Origin: Sterolibacterium sp964500605
GTDB lineage: Bacteria; Pseudomonadota; Gammaproteobacteria; Burkholderiales; Rhodocyclaceae
Assembly (NCBI GenBank): GCA_964500605.1
Contig: CAZCOS010000017.1
Coordinates: forward strand, 1-33,176
Direction: 5' to 3'
DNA length: 33,176 nt
Translations under genes and position numbers: made by a program
Shown here: piece by piece, positions 1-7,083 of the stretch
How positions within the stretch are numbered: the stretch's first letter is position 1
How the letters are laid out: every line of letters begins with the position of its first letter
Notes under the pieces: model-generated
What the model was told of the DNA's origin: nothing
Databases searched by the model: none
What the model saw: the letters and a program-made list of their open reading frames with translations, nothing else

Positions 1-76
1 TGGTGGAGACAGGGAGGATCGAACTCCCGACCTTCTGATTGCGAACCAGACGCTCTCCCAGCTGAGCTATGCCCCC
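1..76 (-). tRNA. tRNA-Ala (anticodon CGC)
   Basis: The reverse strand folds into a complete 76-nt cloverleaf: 7-bp acceptor stem, 4-bp D stem, 5-bp anticodon stem, 5-nt variable loop, 5-bp T stem with TTCGATC loop, and an encoded CCA end. The anticodon loop is TTCGCAA, giving anticodon CGC, which reads the alanine codon GCG. The acceptor stem has the G3:U70 wobble pair that is the known alanine identity element, which supports the assignment independently. It lies 74 nt downstream of cofC on the same strand and may be partly co-transcribed with it. Confidence 0.95.
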
Positions 77-123
77 GAATTCGTGGATCGGCTATTTCTT
101 TGCTGCCAATCCTGTGGTCAAGG

Positions 124-154
124 ATTCTAACTCAGGTTTGCGCGGGTCGATCAA
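124..154 (-). promoter_or_regulatory. possible sigma-70 promoter for tRNA-Ala
   Basis: On the minus strand TTGATC (149-154) and TAGAAT (124-129) resemble -35 and -10 boxes, with a 19-bp spacer that is longer than ideal. The -35 overlaps the cofC stop codon. A start near 117 would leave a leader of about 40 nt before the tRNA. This is a motif match only. Confidence 0.3.
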
Positions 155-759
155 GGGCTGCGGTGGAAGGCCGCGTAGCGAGTGGGGTCGGTTTCGCACA
201 GGAGTTGCAGGTCTTGGGGCTCGTCGATGTCGAAGGCGAGGCCGGGGAGCTGGAGGATTTTCAGGGGGTGGTTGAGGCGGGTGGCTTCGTCGAGGTGTTG
301 CTGGCAGCTGCCCAGACCGAAGCGCAGGGGAAGCGGTAGGGGAAGGGGTGCGTAGAGGGCATTGGTGCCTTGGCCGAGCTTGTCGGTCGCGAGCGCGAGG
401 CCGTGGGCACGACCTGTCTCGATGAGAATGTCGATTTCTTCGCTGCGGGCGAGCGGGAGGTCGGCGTGCAGGAGGAGGATTTCGTCGATGCCGCGCGCGG
501 CGAGGTGGGCTGCGCCGTGGGTGAGGGCGGCGTTGAGTCCGTTGCCGGGGTCTTTAATGCTGACGATGTCGTTGGCGGGGAGCGGGTGAGCCGTGACGAC
601 AGCGATACCGTCGATGTGTCGGGCGGCACGCAGTGCGCCGAGGACTTTTTCAAACATGAGGCCGACGAGCTGGGCGCGCTTTTCGGGCGGCAGGGCTTCG
701 GCCAGACGCCCTTTGGCACTGGTCGAAGTCTTGAGGGCGATCAGTGCCCAGCAGCGCAT
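151..759 (-). CDS. cofC: CofC-type guanylyltransferase of coenzyme F420 biosynthesis
   Basis: This 202-aa cytosolic protein belongs to the CofC/FbiD family, which joins GTP to a three-carbon phosphoacid (2-phospholactate, phosphoenolpyruvate or 3-phosphoglycerate depending on the organism) to make the donor used by CofD. Visible family signatures are the N-terminal K/AKGRLA segment, the nucleotide-binding GLNAAL segment, LLLHADLPLA with the metal-binding aspartate, and DKLGQGTNALY in the C-terminal half. Length is normal for the family (about 200-220 aa). It overlaps the end of cofD by 19 nt, so translation is probably coupled. Which phosphoacid is used cannot be told by eye; a known betaproteobacterium (Paraburkholderia rhizoxinica) uses 3-phosphoglycerate. 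Confidence 0.9.
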   Translation of the reverse strand: MRCWALIALKTSTSAKGRLAEALPPEKRAQLVGLMFEKVLGALRAARHIDGIAVVTAHPLPANDIVSIKDPGNGLNAALTHGAAHLAARGIDEILLLHADLPLARSEEIDILIETGRAHGLALATDKLGQGTNALYAPLPLPLPLRFGLGSCQQHLDEATRLNHPLKILQLPGLAFDIDEPQDLQLLCETDPTRYAAFHRSP

Positions 760-1766
760 GGTGTTGAACCAGAGGGTTCCGGATGTTCGGAATGTTTAGA
801 GCCCTTGCGCAGATCCCGCGCGTAATCGAGCGTGATGCGGGCGAGTCGCTGGCGATCTTCCAACGTTTTCATCAGGGTGTCGGTGATATGAATAGATAGG
901 CCGAGGGCTTGCAACGAATCGGCCATTTCTGCGTCGCGGCTGTCGAGGATGAAGCCGTCCAGCAGTTCGCCATAGTGTTTGGCGACGGCCAATGCGGAGA
1001 CGTCAACACCGAGTTCGGCCATGATTTTCGCCGTCGGGCCTTTGACGGCCGTACCTCCCACGAGGGGGGAGATGGCGATAACGGGAGCGGCAGCACGCTT
1101 GAGCAGTTCACGCAGGCCCGGCAGGGCGAGGATGGGGTCGATGCTGAGGTAGGGGTTGGAGGGGCAAAGGAGGATGGCTTCCACATCGGGGTCGGTGAGG
1201 GCGGCGCAGACCTGGGCAGTGGGTGCGGCGGATTCGGCTCCGGCAAAGCGCAGGGCGGCCACGCGTGGCTGGCATTGGCGGCGGACGAAGTAGTCCTGAA
1301 AATCCAGTTCGCCAATGTCGGTAGTGACGCGGGTGCGCACCGGGGCGTCAGTCATGGGCAACAGGAGGGAGGGTATGTTTAGACGCCGGGCAAAGTCGTG
1401 GGTGATGGCGGTGAGGCTTTCGCCGGCCTGAAGGCGGCGGGTGCGTTCGATATGGGTCGCCAGATCTCCGTCTCCCAGCCGGAACCAGGTGTCCCCCCCC
1501 AGACTTTCCAGGGCCTGCATGAAGGCCCAGGTTTCATTGCGACGTCCCCAGCCGAGTTCGAGATTGGCCAGGTCGGAGAGGGTATAGAGTGCGGTGTCGA
1601 GATCGGGTGAAATGTTCAGTCCCAGATGCTCAAAATCATCGCCGGTGTTGACGACGACGGTGAGCTGTCCGGGAGGAAGAACATGTTGCAGACCTAGCGC
1701 GAGTTTGGCTCCGCCGACTCCGCCGGAGAGGGCCACGACGCGTCGTGGCAAGATGACGGAGGTCAT
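741..1766 (-). CDS. cofD: CofD-type phospho-lactyl (or related) transferase making F420-0
   Basis: CofD transfers the phosphoacid moiety from the CofC product to the deazaflavin Fo, giving F420-0 or its analogue. The N terminus has the SGGVGGAKLALGL loop and the VNTGDDFEHLGLNISPDLDT motif typical of the family, followed by the Rossmann-like body and CPSNPYLSIDPIL and ISPLVGGTAVKGPTAK segments. I chose the ATG at 1766, giving 341 aa, because it forms an ATGA overlap with the cofE stop; a longer frame starting at 1814 would add 16 poorly conserved-looking residues. The order cofE-cofD-cofC with overlaps indicates one transcript. Fo synthase (cofG/cofH) is not in the window. Confidence 0.93.
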   Translation of the reverse strand: MTSVILPRRVVALSGGVGGAKLALGLQHVLPPGQLTVVVNTGDDFEHLGLNISPDLDTALYTLSDLANLELGWGRRNETWAFMQALESLGGDTWFRLGDGDLATHIERTRRLQAGESLTAITHDFARRLNIPSLLLPMTDAPVRTRVTTDIGELDFQDYFVRRQCQPRVAALRFAGAESAAPTAQVCAALTDPDVEAILLCPSNPYLSIDPILALPGLRELLKRAAAPVIAISPLVGGTAVKGPTAKIMAELGVDVSALAVAKHYGELLDGFILDSRDAEMADSLQALGLSIHITDTLMKTLEDRQRLARITLDYARDLRKGSKHSEHPEPSGSTPCAAGH

Positions 1767-2527
1767 TGGAAGAGATCTTCGTGCTGAGGGCGGATAAGGC
1801 TCTGGGTGTTGCATTCAGGTGCACGCCATTCGAGGCCCTGCACGAGCACGAGCGGTGTCCCTTCCGCACCTTCGCCCATGACGAGCCCTGCCCCGGCGGC
1901 GATGGCATCGGCGAAGGCGACCTGGGTCACCTGAAGGGTGCGTCCATACATATCCTGTTCGCCGCGCCTGTCGATCAGGGCAGGGAATCCGCTGCTGCCG
2001 ATGGCGACATTCACAACGCCATTGCGCCAGGGGCGACCGAAGCTGTCGGTGATGACAATGCCAATACGGCGATTGAGGGCGATGTTCAAACGTTCGCGCA
2101 GTGTGGTGGCCGAGGCGTCTGGGTCGAGGGGAAGGAGAAGAACCTGCCCGGCGTCGCTCTTTTCGACGTTGGAATGGTCTATCCCTGCATTGGCCATGAC
2201 GTGGCCCAGGCGATGCCGGACGATGAGCACGTTGGGGATGGCACGGAGGACTTCGATGGACTCTTCCAGGACCAGCTCGACCAGCCGCGCATCTTTTTTC
2301 ACAATCTGTGCGAGCTCCAGCGCACGAGGTGAAGGTTCAACCTTGTCGAGCTCGACGATGCGGCCTTCGGATTTGGAGATGATTTTCTGTGCGATGACCA
2401 GGACATCGCCATTCTTGATGTCGATATGGTTGTCGTGCAAGGCATCGAGCACGACCTGGGCCAGATCGTCACCAGGCTGGATGTGGCCGATGCCTTCCAG
2501 TGCCGTATACCGAACGTGATGCGACAT
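1763..2527 (-). CDS. cofE: F420-0:gamma-glutamyl ligase CofE
   Basis: CofE adds the glutamate tail to F420-0 using GTP and divalent metal. The 254-aa protein has the standard single-domain length, without the nitroreductase-like second domain of mycobacterial FbiB. Diagnostic segments are VIAQKIISKSEGR near residue 45, GHVMANAGIDHSNV near 108, TDSFGRPWRNG near 160, DMYGRTLQVTQ near 192 and the glycine-rich AGAGLVMGEGAEGTP near 211. It begins 8 nt after the stop of the fadD3-like gene with a GAGG ribosome site overlapping that stop region, so it appears to be a member of the steroid operon, not an independent unit. Confidence 0.95.
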   Translation of the reverse strand: MSHHVRYTALEGIGHIQPGDDLAQVVLDALHDNHIDIKNGDVLVIAQKIISKSEGRIVELDKVEPSPRALELAQIVKKDARLVELVLEESIEVLRAIPNVLIVRHRLGHVMANAGIDHSNVEKSDAGQVLLLPLDPDASATTLRERLNIALNRRIGIVITDSFGRPWRNGVVNVAIGSSGFPALIDRRGEQDMYGRTLQVTQVAFADAIAAGAGLVMGEGAEGTPLVLVQGLEWRAPECNTQSLIRPQHEDLFQ

Positions 2528-2535
2528 GGTTCGCC

Positions 2536-4086
2536 TCAGCGCAGCTGGAATTTCAATACCTTGCCCGAGGCATTCATCGGCAAGGCGGGAAGAAATTCAA
2601 CGTGGCGTGGCACTTTGTAATTGGCCATATTGTCGCGTGCCCAGGCAATCAGCCCGGCGGCATCGAGCGTGGCCCCCGGGCGCAGGACGACGAAGGCCTT
2701 GCCGACTTCACCCTGACGTTCATCGGGTACGCCAACAACGGCAACTTGGGCGATGGCCGGGTGGCCGGTGAGGATGCGCTCTACTTCCGCCGGGTAGCAG
2801 TTGAAGCCGCCGACGATGTACATGTCTTTCATGCGGTCGGTAATCTTCAGGTTGCCGTTGGCATCGAGGATGCCGATGTCGCCGGTATGCAGCCAGCCCT
2901 CTGCGTCGATGGTCTCTGCCGTGGCTTCGGGATTGTTGAAGTAACCCTGCATGACGTTGTAGCCGCGCATGACGACTTCGCCTTCGGCTCCCGCGGGCAC
3001 ATCGCGCCCGGCTTCATCGATGCAGCGCAGCTCGATACCGGGCATGGCGCGGCCGCTGGTGGTCGCGATGGTTTCAGCATCGGCATTGCGATCGCAGATG
3101 GTCGCAACACCGCAGCATTCGGTCAGGCCGTAGGCGGTGACGATGATCTTGAAGCCCAGCTCATCGCGCATGCGGTGGATCATCGACGGCGCGATGGCCG
3201 CCGCCCCCGTGACAGCCACGCGCAGGCTGGAGAGATCAAAGTCCTTGAGTTTCGGATGAGCGAGGAAGGAGAGGAACAGCGTCGGTGAGCCGGGCAGGAA
3301 GCTGATGCGTTCGCGGCCGATGAGTGTTAGCACGCTGTCGGTATCGAACACCGCCAGCGGGTAGATGGTGCAACCACGCATGAGTGCGGCCAGCCAGCCG
3401 GCCTTGTAACCGAAGGAATGGAAGAAGGGGTTGATGATGAGATAGCGATCATCCGCCTGCAGATCGACGCAACGCGCCCACTCGTCGAAAGCACGGATAT
3501 TCTGGCCGTGACAGGTCATGACACCCTTGGGGCGGCCCGTCGTGCCGGAGGTGAACATGATGTCGGAGAGGTCTTCGGGCTTGACGGCCGATGCGCGTTC
3601 AAGTGCGGCGGCCTCCGGCGTTTGCGCCGCTAGTTCGAGGAAATCGGCCCAGCCCAGATCGCCTTCGTGCACCTTGCCCAGCACGACGATGCGCTCCAGG
3701 GCGGGCGTGTTCTGGCCCTTCAACATGGCCGGAAAATAATCGTTCAGGAATTCGCCCACACAGAAGAGCAGACGCGCGCCGCTTTGTTCGAGGATGTCGG
3801 CTGCTTCCACGCCTTTCATGCGGGTATTGACCGGAATCAGGATGGCCCCGGTGCTGTGGATGCCCAGCGCGGCGGCCACCCACTCATGGCAATTCGGTGC
3901 CCACAGCGCGATACGGTCGCCGGCCTGGATGCCGGTGGCGATGATCGCGCGCGCCACTTTCAGGCGCAGGGCATCGAGCGCGGCGAAGGACAGTTCGATG
4001 GCTTCTTCACGCAGGGCGATGCGTTGCGGATGGTGCTCTGCAGCGGCAGCGATCAGGGCGGGAATGGTTTGCGGCAGCGACGTCAT
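2536..4086 (-). CDS. fadD3: FadD3-like acyl-CoA ligase (steroid C/D-ring propanoate, HIP-CoA synthetase type)
   Basis: This 516-aa ATP-dependent acyl-CoA ligase of the ANL superfamily has FTSGTTGRPKG (about 178-188, P-loop), TAYGLTECCG (A5), GWLHTGDIG (A7), ITDRMKDMYIVGGFN (A8 hinge) and the C-terminal NASGK lysine near 509. Length and remembered sequence (INPFFHSFGYKAG, SPTLFLSFL, DMYIVGGFN) are close to mycobacterial FadD3, which activates the bicyclic steroid degradation product HIP with CoA. This is recall, not a search. The surrounding IpdF- and FadE30-like genes support the role. A clear AAGGA ribosome site precedes the start. A generic medium-chain ligase is the alternative. Confidence 0.85.
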   Translation of the reverse strand: MTSLPQTIPALIAAAAEHHPQRIALREEAIELSFAALDALRLKVARAIIATGIQAGDRIALWAPNCHEWVAAALGIHSTGAILIPVNTRMKGVEAADILEQSGARLLFCVGEFLNDYFPAMLKGQNTPALERIVVLGKVHEGDLGWADFLELAAQTPEAAALERASAVKPEDLSDIMFTSGTTGRPKGVMTCHGQNIRAFDEWARCVDLQADDRYLIINPFFHSFGYKAGWLAALMRGCTIYPLAVFDTDSVLTLIGRERISFLPGSPTLFLSFLAHPKLKDFDLSSLRVAVTGAAAIAPSMIHRMRDELGFKIIVTAYGLTECCGVATICDRNADAETIATTSGRAMPGIELRCIDEAGRDVPAGAEGEVVMRGYNVMQGYFNNPEATAETIDAEGWLHTGDIGILDANGNLKITDRMKDMYIVGGFNCYPAEVERILTGHPAIAQVAVVGVPDERQGEVGKAFVVLRPGATLDAAGLIAWARDNMANYKVPRHVEFLPALPMNASGKVLKFQLR

Positions 4087-4122
4087 GGTGTGTCCTTGGT
4101 CTTTGCGAAAGTTTGGCTGAAG

Positions 4123-4144
4123 TCAGGATCAGGATCAGGATCAG
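4123..4144. repeat. TCAGGA hexamer tandem repeat, 3.7 copies
   Basis: Three perfect TCAGGA copies plus a partial TCAG run from the gap between the fadD3-like and isomerase-like genes into the isomerase stop codon (4141-4143). It may vary in copy number by slippage but, lying after the stop of one gene and before the ribosome site of the next, would change only spacing. Confidence 0.85.
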
Positions 4145-4527
4145 AACGCAGCCATGCTCATATCTTCCTGGCCCCAGTAGGCACGCATTTCGATCACCTT
4201 CCCAGCCTCGTTAAAGCGCATGGTTTCGATGACATTGATCTGCATCACCGGCGTATCCGGAATTGCCACTTCGACCTTGAGCGGCATCACTGCATAGTCG
4301 CTGGAAGAACCCACCTGCGGTCCGGTGAGATGGAGCCGGGCGTTGTTGGCCAGTGCCAGACCGTAAAAGGCACGCAAGGCATCCATCCCCTGATGCGGCC
4401 CCGTGCCGACCGGGTCTTCGACCGTGGCATCGGGTGCAAACAGGGCTAACACCCCTTCGAGATCACCCGCATTGAGGCACTCGATGTAGGCACGCATGGT
4501 CGCTTTCATTTCTTCGTTGCTGGGCAT
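4141..4527 (-). CDS. ketosteroid delta-isomerase-like protein (SnoaL/NTF2 fold)
   Basis: The 128-aa protein resembles Comamonas testosteroni delta5-3-ketosteroid isomerase over its full length (125 aa in the known enzyme): the N-terminal YxxxLNAGDLxGxxALFAPDATVEDPVG block and the C-terminal RFNEAGKVIEMRA block both match recalled family sequence. Tyr14 and Asp38, the known oxyanion-hole tyrosine and catalytic base, fall at exactly the same numbers here. The second oxyanion residue, Asp99 of the known enzyme, aligns with Glu101. An AGGAGA ribosome site fixes the start. It sits between the MaoC and FadD3-like genes, so a double-bond shift or related proton transfer on a steroid intermediate is likely; actual isomerase activity on 5-ene-3-ketones is inferred. 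Confidence 0.8.
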   Translation of the reverse strand: MPSNEEMKATMRAYIECLNAGDLEGVLALFAPDATVEDPVGTGPHQGMDALRAFYGLALANNARLHLTGPQVGSSSDYAVMPLKVEVAIPDTPVMQINVIETMRFNEAGKVIEMRAYWGQEDMSMAAF

Positions 4528-4556
4528 GGCGTTCTCCTGGAAGGGGTGAGGAAATA

Positions 4557-5012
4557 TCAGAAAAAATAGCGGCTGATGGTATCGACCACGCAGCCGGGCT
4601 TGGCTTCGCCTTCGATTTCGATGGTGATGCGGATGGTGGCCTGCACGCCTTCTCCTGCTTTTTCAGCGGCAATTACCTCACCCTTGCCACGGATGCGTTT
4701 ACCAGCCTTGACGGGGGCCGGGAAGCGGATTTTTTCGCAACCGTAATTGACGCCCATCTTCATGTTCTTGATCTCGACGAGCTGCGGCAGGAACAAATTG
4801 GCCAGCGAGAGCGTGAGATAGCCGTGCGCCACGCAAGCCCCGAAGGGGCCGTCCTTGGCGCGCACCGGGTCGACGTGGATCCACTGGTGGTCGTCGGTGG
4901 CATCGGCAAACTTGTTGATGCGCTCCTGGGTCAGCTCGATCCAGTCGGTTGCGCCCAGGTCGGTACCGGGGGCCTTGAGGATTTCTTCAGCGGAGGAAAA
5001 AACGGTGGTCAT
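4557..5012 (-). CDS. MaoC-like enoyl-CoA hydratase (R-specific hydratase family)
   Basis: This 151-aa single hot-dog domain protein carries the hydratase-2 signature FADATDDHQWIHVD with Asp41 and His46 in the catalytic positions, followed by GPFGACVAHGYLTLSL and IRFPAPVKAG. Length and sequence resemble mycobacterial Rv0130 (HtdZ). The family adds water to 2-enoyl-CoA thioesters. The ATG at 5012 is preferred because GGGAG lies 7 nt upstream; the ATG at 5018 would be too close to that site and a frame start at 5069 would run into ipdF. In this operon it probably hydrates an unsaturated steroid side-ring CoA ester, but the exact substrate is unknown. Confidence 0.85.
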   Translation of the reverse strand: MTTVFSSAEEILKAPGTDLGATDWIELTQERINKFADATDDHQWIHVDPVRAKDGPFGACVAHGYLTLSLANLFLPQLVEIKNMKMGVNYGCEKIRFPAPVKAGKRIRGKGEVIAAEKAGEGVQATIRITIEIEGEAKPGCVVDTISRYFF

Positions 5013-5034
5013 GTGCATTCTCCCTGTTCGGCAA

Positions 5035-5820
5035 TCAGGCGCGCTGGCTGCTGACGGAAACGATTTCACCCGTCATGTAGGACGAGTAATCGCTGGCCAG
5101 GAACATGATGACGTTGGCGATTTCCCAGACTTCGGCGGCACGGCCAAAGGCTTCGGTGGAAGTGAGCTTTTGCAGCAGTTCCTCGGAAGCGGATTTTTTC
5201 AGGAACTCGTGCAGGGCGATGCTGGGCGACACCGCATTGATACGCACGCCGTGGTCGGCCGCTTCCAGCGCGCTGCAACGGGTCAGTGCCATGACACCGG
5301 CCTTGGCGGCGGCGTAGTGGGCTTGTTCTTTCTGCGCACGCCAGCCGAGCACCGAAGCGTTGTTTACGATGACGCCACGGCCACGCGGCTGCATGCGGGT
5401 GAGCATCGCACGCGTCATGCGGAAAGTGCCGGTCAGCGTGATGTCGATGACCTTGTTCCATTCGTCGTCAGTCATCTCGACCAGTAGCTTGGAGCCGCCC
5501 AGACCGGCGTTGTTGATGAGCACATCGACGCCGCCGAGCTGGTCTTCGGCGAAGTTGATGAGGGCCTGCACCTGTTCTTCCTTGGTGACATCGCAAAGCT
5601 GGCCGAGCACCGGGCGATCCCCGGCGATTTCCTTGAGCTTGACGACGGATTCGCCGAGACGACGCTCGTGCATGTCGGAGATGACGATGGCGCGGCAGCC
5701 TTCTTCCACCGCCTTTTGCGCCGTGGAAAAGCCGATGCCGGCACCGGCGGCGGCGGTGATGAGAACGGATTTGCCGGTCAGGAGGCCGTGGCCGGGAACG
5801 TAGGCGGGAGGTGCGCGCAT
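5035..5820 (-). CDS. ipdF: IpdF-like short-chain dehydrogenase of steroid C/D-ring degradation
   Basis: A 261-aa classical SDR: a cofactor glycine motif ITAAAGAGIG (about 21-30), DVT at 77-79, NNAG at 103-106, and Ser156-Tyr169-Lys173 as the catalytic set. The segments VNNASVLGWRAQ and the C-terminal FLASDYSSYMTGEIVSVSSQRA-type ending closely match my recollection of mycobacterial IpdF (Rv3559c), an NAD(P)-dependent oxidoreductase acting on a hydroxy/keto group of the HIP-CoA-derived indane ring intermediates. It lies 22 nt upstream of maoC and 52 nt downstream of the fadE30-like gene, the same company that ipdF keeps in actinobacteria. Confidence 0.85.
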   Translation of the reverse strand: MRAPPAYVPGHGLLTGKSVLITAAAGAGIGFSTAQKAVEEGCRAIVISDMHERRLGESVVKLKEIAGDRPVLGQLCDVTKEEQVQALINFAEDQLGGVDVLINNAGLGGSKLLVEMTDDEWNKVIDITLTGTFRMTRAMLTRMQPRGRGVIVNNASVLGWRAQKEQAHYAAAKAGVMALTRCSALEAADHGVRINAVSPSIALHEFLKKSASEELLQKLTSTEAFGRAAEVWEIANVIMFLASDYSSYMTGEIVSVSSQRA

Positions 5821-5872
5821 GATGGTTTCCTTGTGTCGGTACAGAGGGTCAGTTCAGAGGGATCGCGGGGGA

Positions 5873-7066
5873 TTATTTGCCGCGCGGTTCCTTGGGCATG
5901 CCCAAGGCGCGCTCGGAGATGATGTTGAGCTGGATTTCGTTCGTGCCGGCGTAGATGGTGTCAGAGCGGCTGAACATGTAGATACGTTGCAGATGGGCGC
6001 GGGCGGTGTTATCACGTTCATCGAGGATTTCGCCGTGACAGCCGTAGACATCCATGGCGAGTTGTCCCAGATCGCGGTGCCAGTTCGACCAGTAGTACTT
6101 GTACATCATGCCGGCGCGGGGCAGGGTGCCATTTTCCGTGCCGGAGAGCATCCGAAGGGCGTTGTAACGCATCACCTTCAACCCGCTCCAGGCAGCAGCG
6201 ATACGCTGGCGGATTTGCGGGTTCTGCGCCGCACCGTTTTCCTTCGCCGCCTGGCAGACCAGCTCGAATTCGTGCAGGAAGTGCATCTGCTGGCCCAGGG
6301 TGGACGCGCCGCGCTCGAAGCCCAGCAGTGCCATGGCGACATTCCAGCCTTCGCCGGGCTTGCCGATGATGTGATCGGCCGTGGTGCGCGCGCCATCGAA
6401 AAACACTTCGTTGAATTCCGCCGTGCCGGTGAGCTGGCGGATGGGGCGGATTTCGATGCCCGGCTGATCGAGCGGCACGAGCAGGAACACCAGCCCCTTG
6501 GAGCCCTGGCTTTCCGGGTCGCAGCGGGCGACGACGAAAATCCATTGCGATTCGTGCGCCAGCGAAGTCCACACCTTCTGGCCGTCGATGATCCATTCGC
6601 CCGTGGCGGCATCCTGACGCGCTTTGGTGCGTACATTCGCCAGATCGGAACCTGCGCCGGGTTCGGAGTAACCCTGACACCATAGCTCCGTGCCGTTCTT
6701 GATGCCCGGCAGGAAACGCTGTTTCTGGGCTTCTGAACCCATCGCAATCAGCGTGGGGCCGATCAGCCCTTCACCGATGTGGCCGACGCGACCGGGGCCA
6801 CCGGCGCGGGCATATTCTTCGTGATAAATGAGTTGCTGGGCGAGGCTCAGTCCGCGCCCGCCGTGTTCCTTGGGCCAGCCCACACAGGTCCAGCCGGCGG
6901 CGGCGAGCTTCTGTTCCCACTGCTTGCGCAATTCGGGGAAGGCGTCTTCGTCGCCGGGCCCGCCACGATATTTGAGCGAGGCGTATTCACCGACCAGATT
7001 GTCCTTCAGCCAGGCCGCAATTTCGCGACGAAAGGCTTCGTCGGCAGCAGAAAATTCGATTTGCAT
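5873..7066 (-). CDS. fadE30: FadE30-like acyl-CoA dehydrogenase
   Basis: This 397-aa flavoprotein has the complete acyl-CoA dehydrogenase fold: N-terminal helices, the LWCQGYSEPGAGSDLANV substrate/FAD segment near 130-150, GQKVWTSLAH, LTGTAEFNEVFFD in the middle beta domain, and ANWHRDLGQ-like/AGTNEIQLNIISERALGMP in the C-terminal helical domain. These segments strongly resemble mycobacterial FadE30 (Rv3560c), which introduces a double bond into the propionyl side chain of HIP-CoA after FadD3 activation. An AAGGAA ribosome site 5 nt before ATG 7066 supports the start. The electron acceptor is presumably ETF; no ETF genes are in the window. Confidence 0.85.
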   Translation of the reverse strand: MQIEFSAADEAFRREIAAWLKDNLVGEYASLKYRGGPGDEDAFPELRKQWEQKLAAAGWTCVGWPKEHGGRGLSLAQQLIYHEEYARAGGPGRVGHIGEGLIGPTLIAMGSEAQKQRFLPGIKNGTELWCQGYSEPGAGSDLANVRTKARQDAATGEWIIDGQKVWTSLAHESQWIFVVARCDPESQGSKGLVFLLVPLDQPGIEIRPIRQLTGTAEFNEVFFDGARTTADHIIGKPGEGWNVAMALLGFERGASTLGQQMHFLHEFELVCQAAKENGAAQNPQIRQRIAAAWSGLKVMRYNALRMLSGTENGTLPRAGMMYKYYWSNWHRDLGQLAMDVYGCHGEILDERDNTARAHLQRIYMFSRSDTIYAGTNEIQLNIISERALGMPKEPRGK

Positions 7067-7083
7067 GATGATTCCTTCCCGGT

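Noticed and set aside
2500..3288. Plus-strand open frame of 262 aa over fadD3 and cofE
   Set aside because: It is an antisense shadow of two confidently recognised genes and has no recognisable motif.
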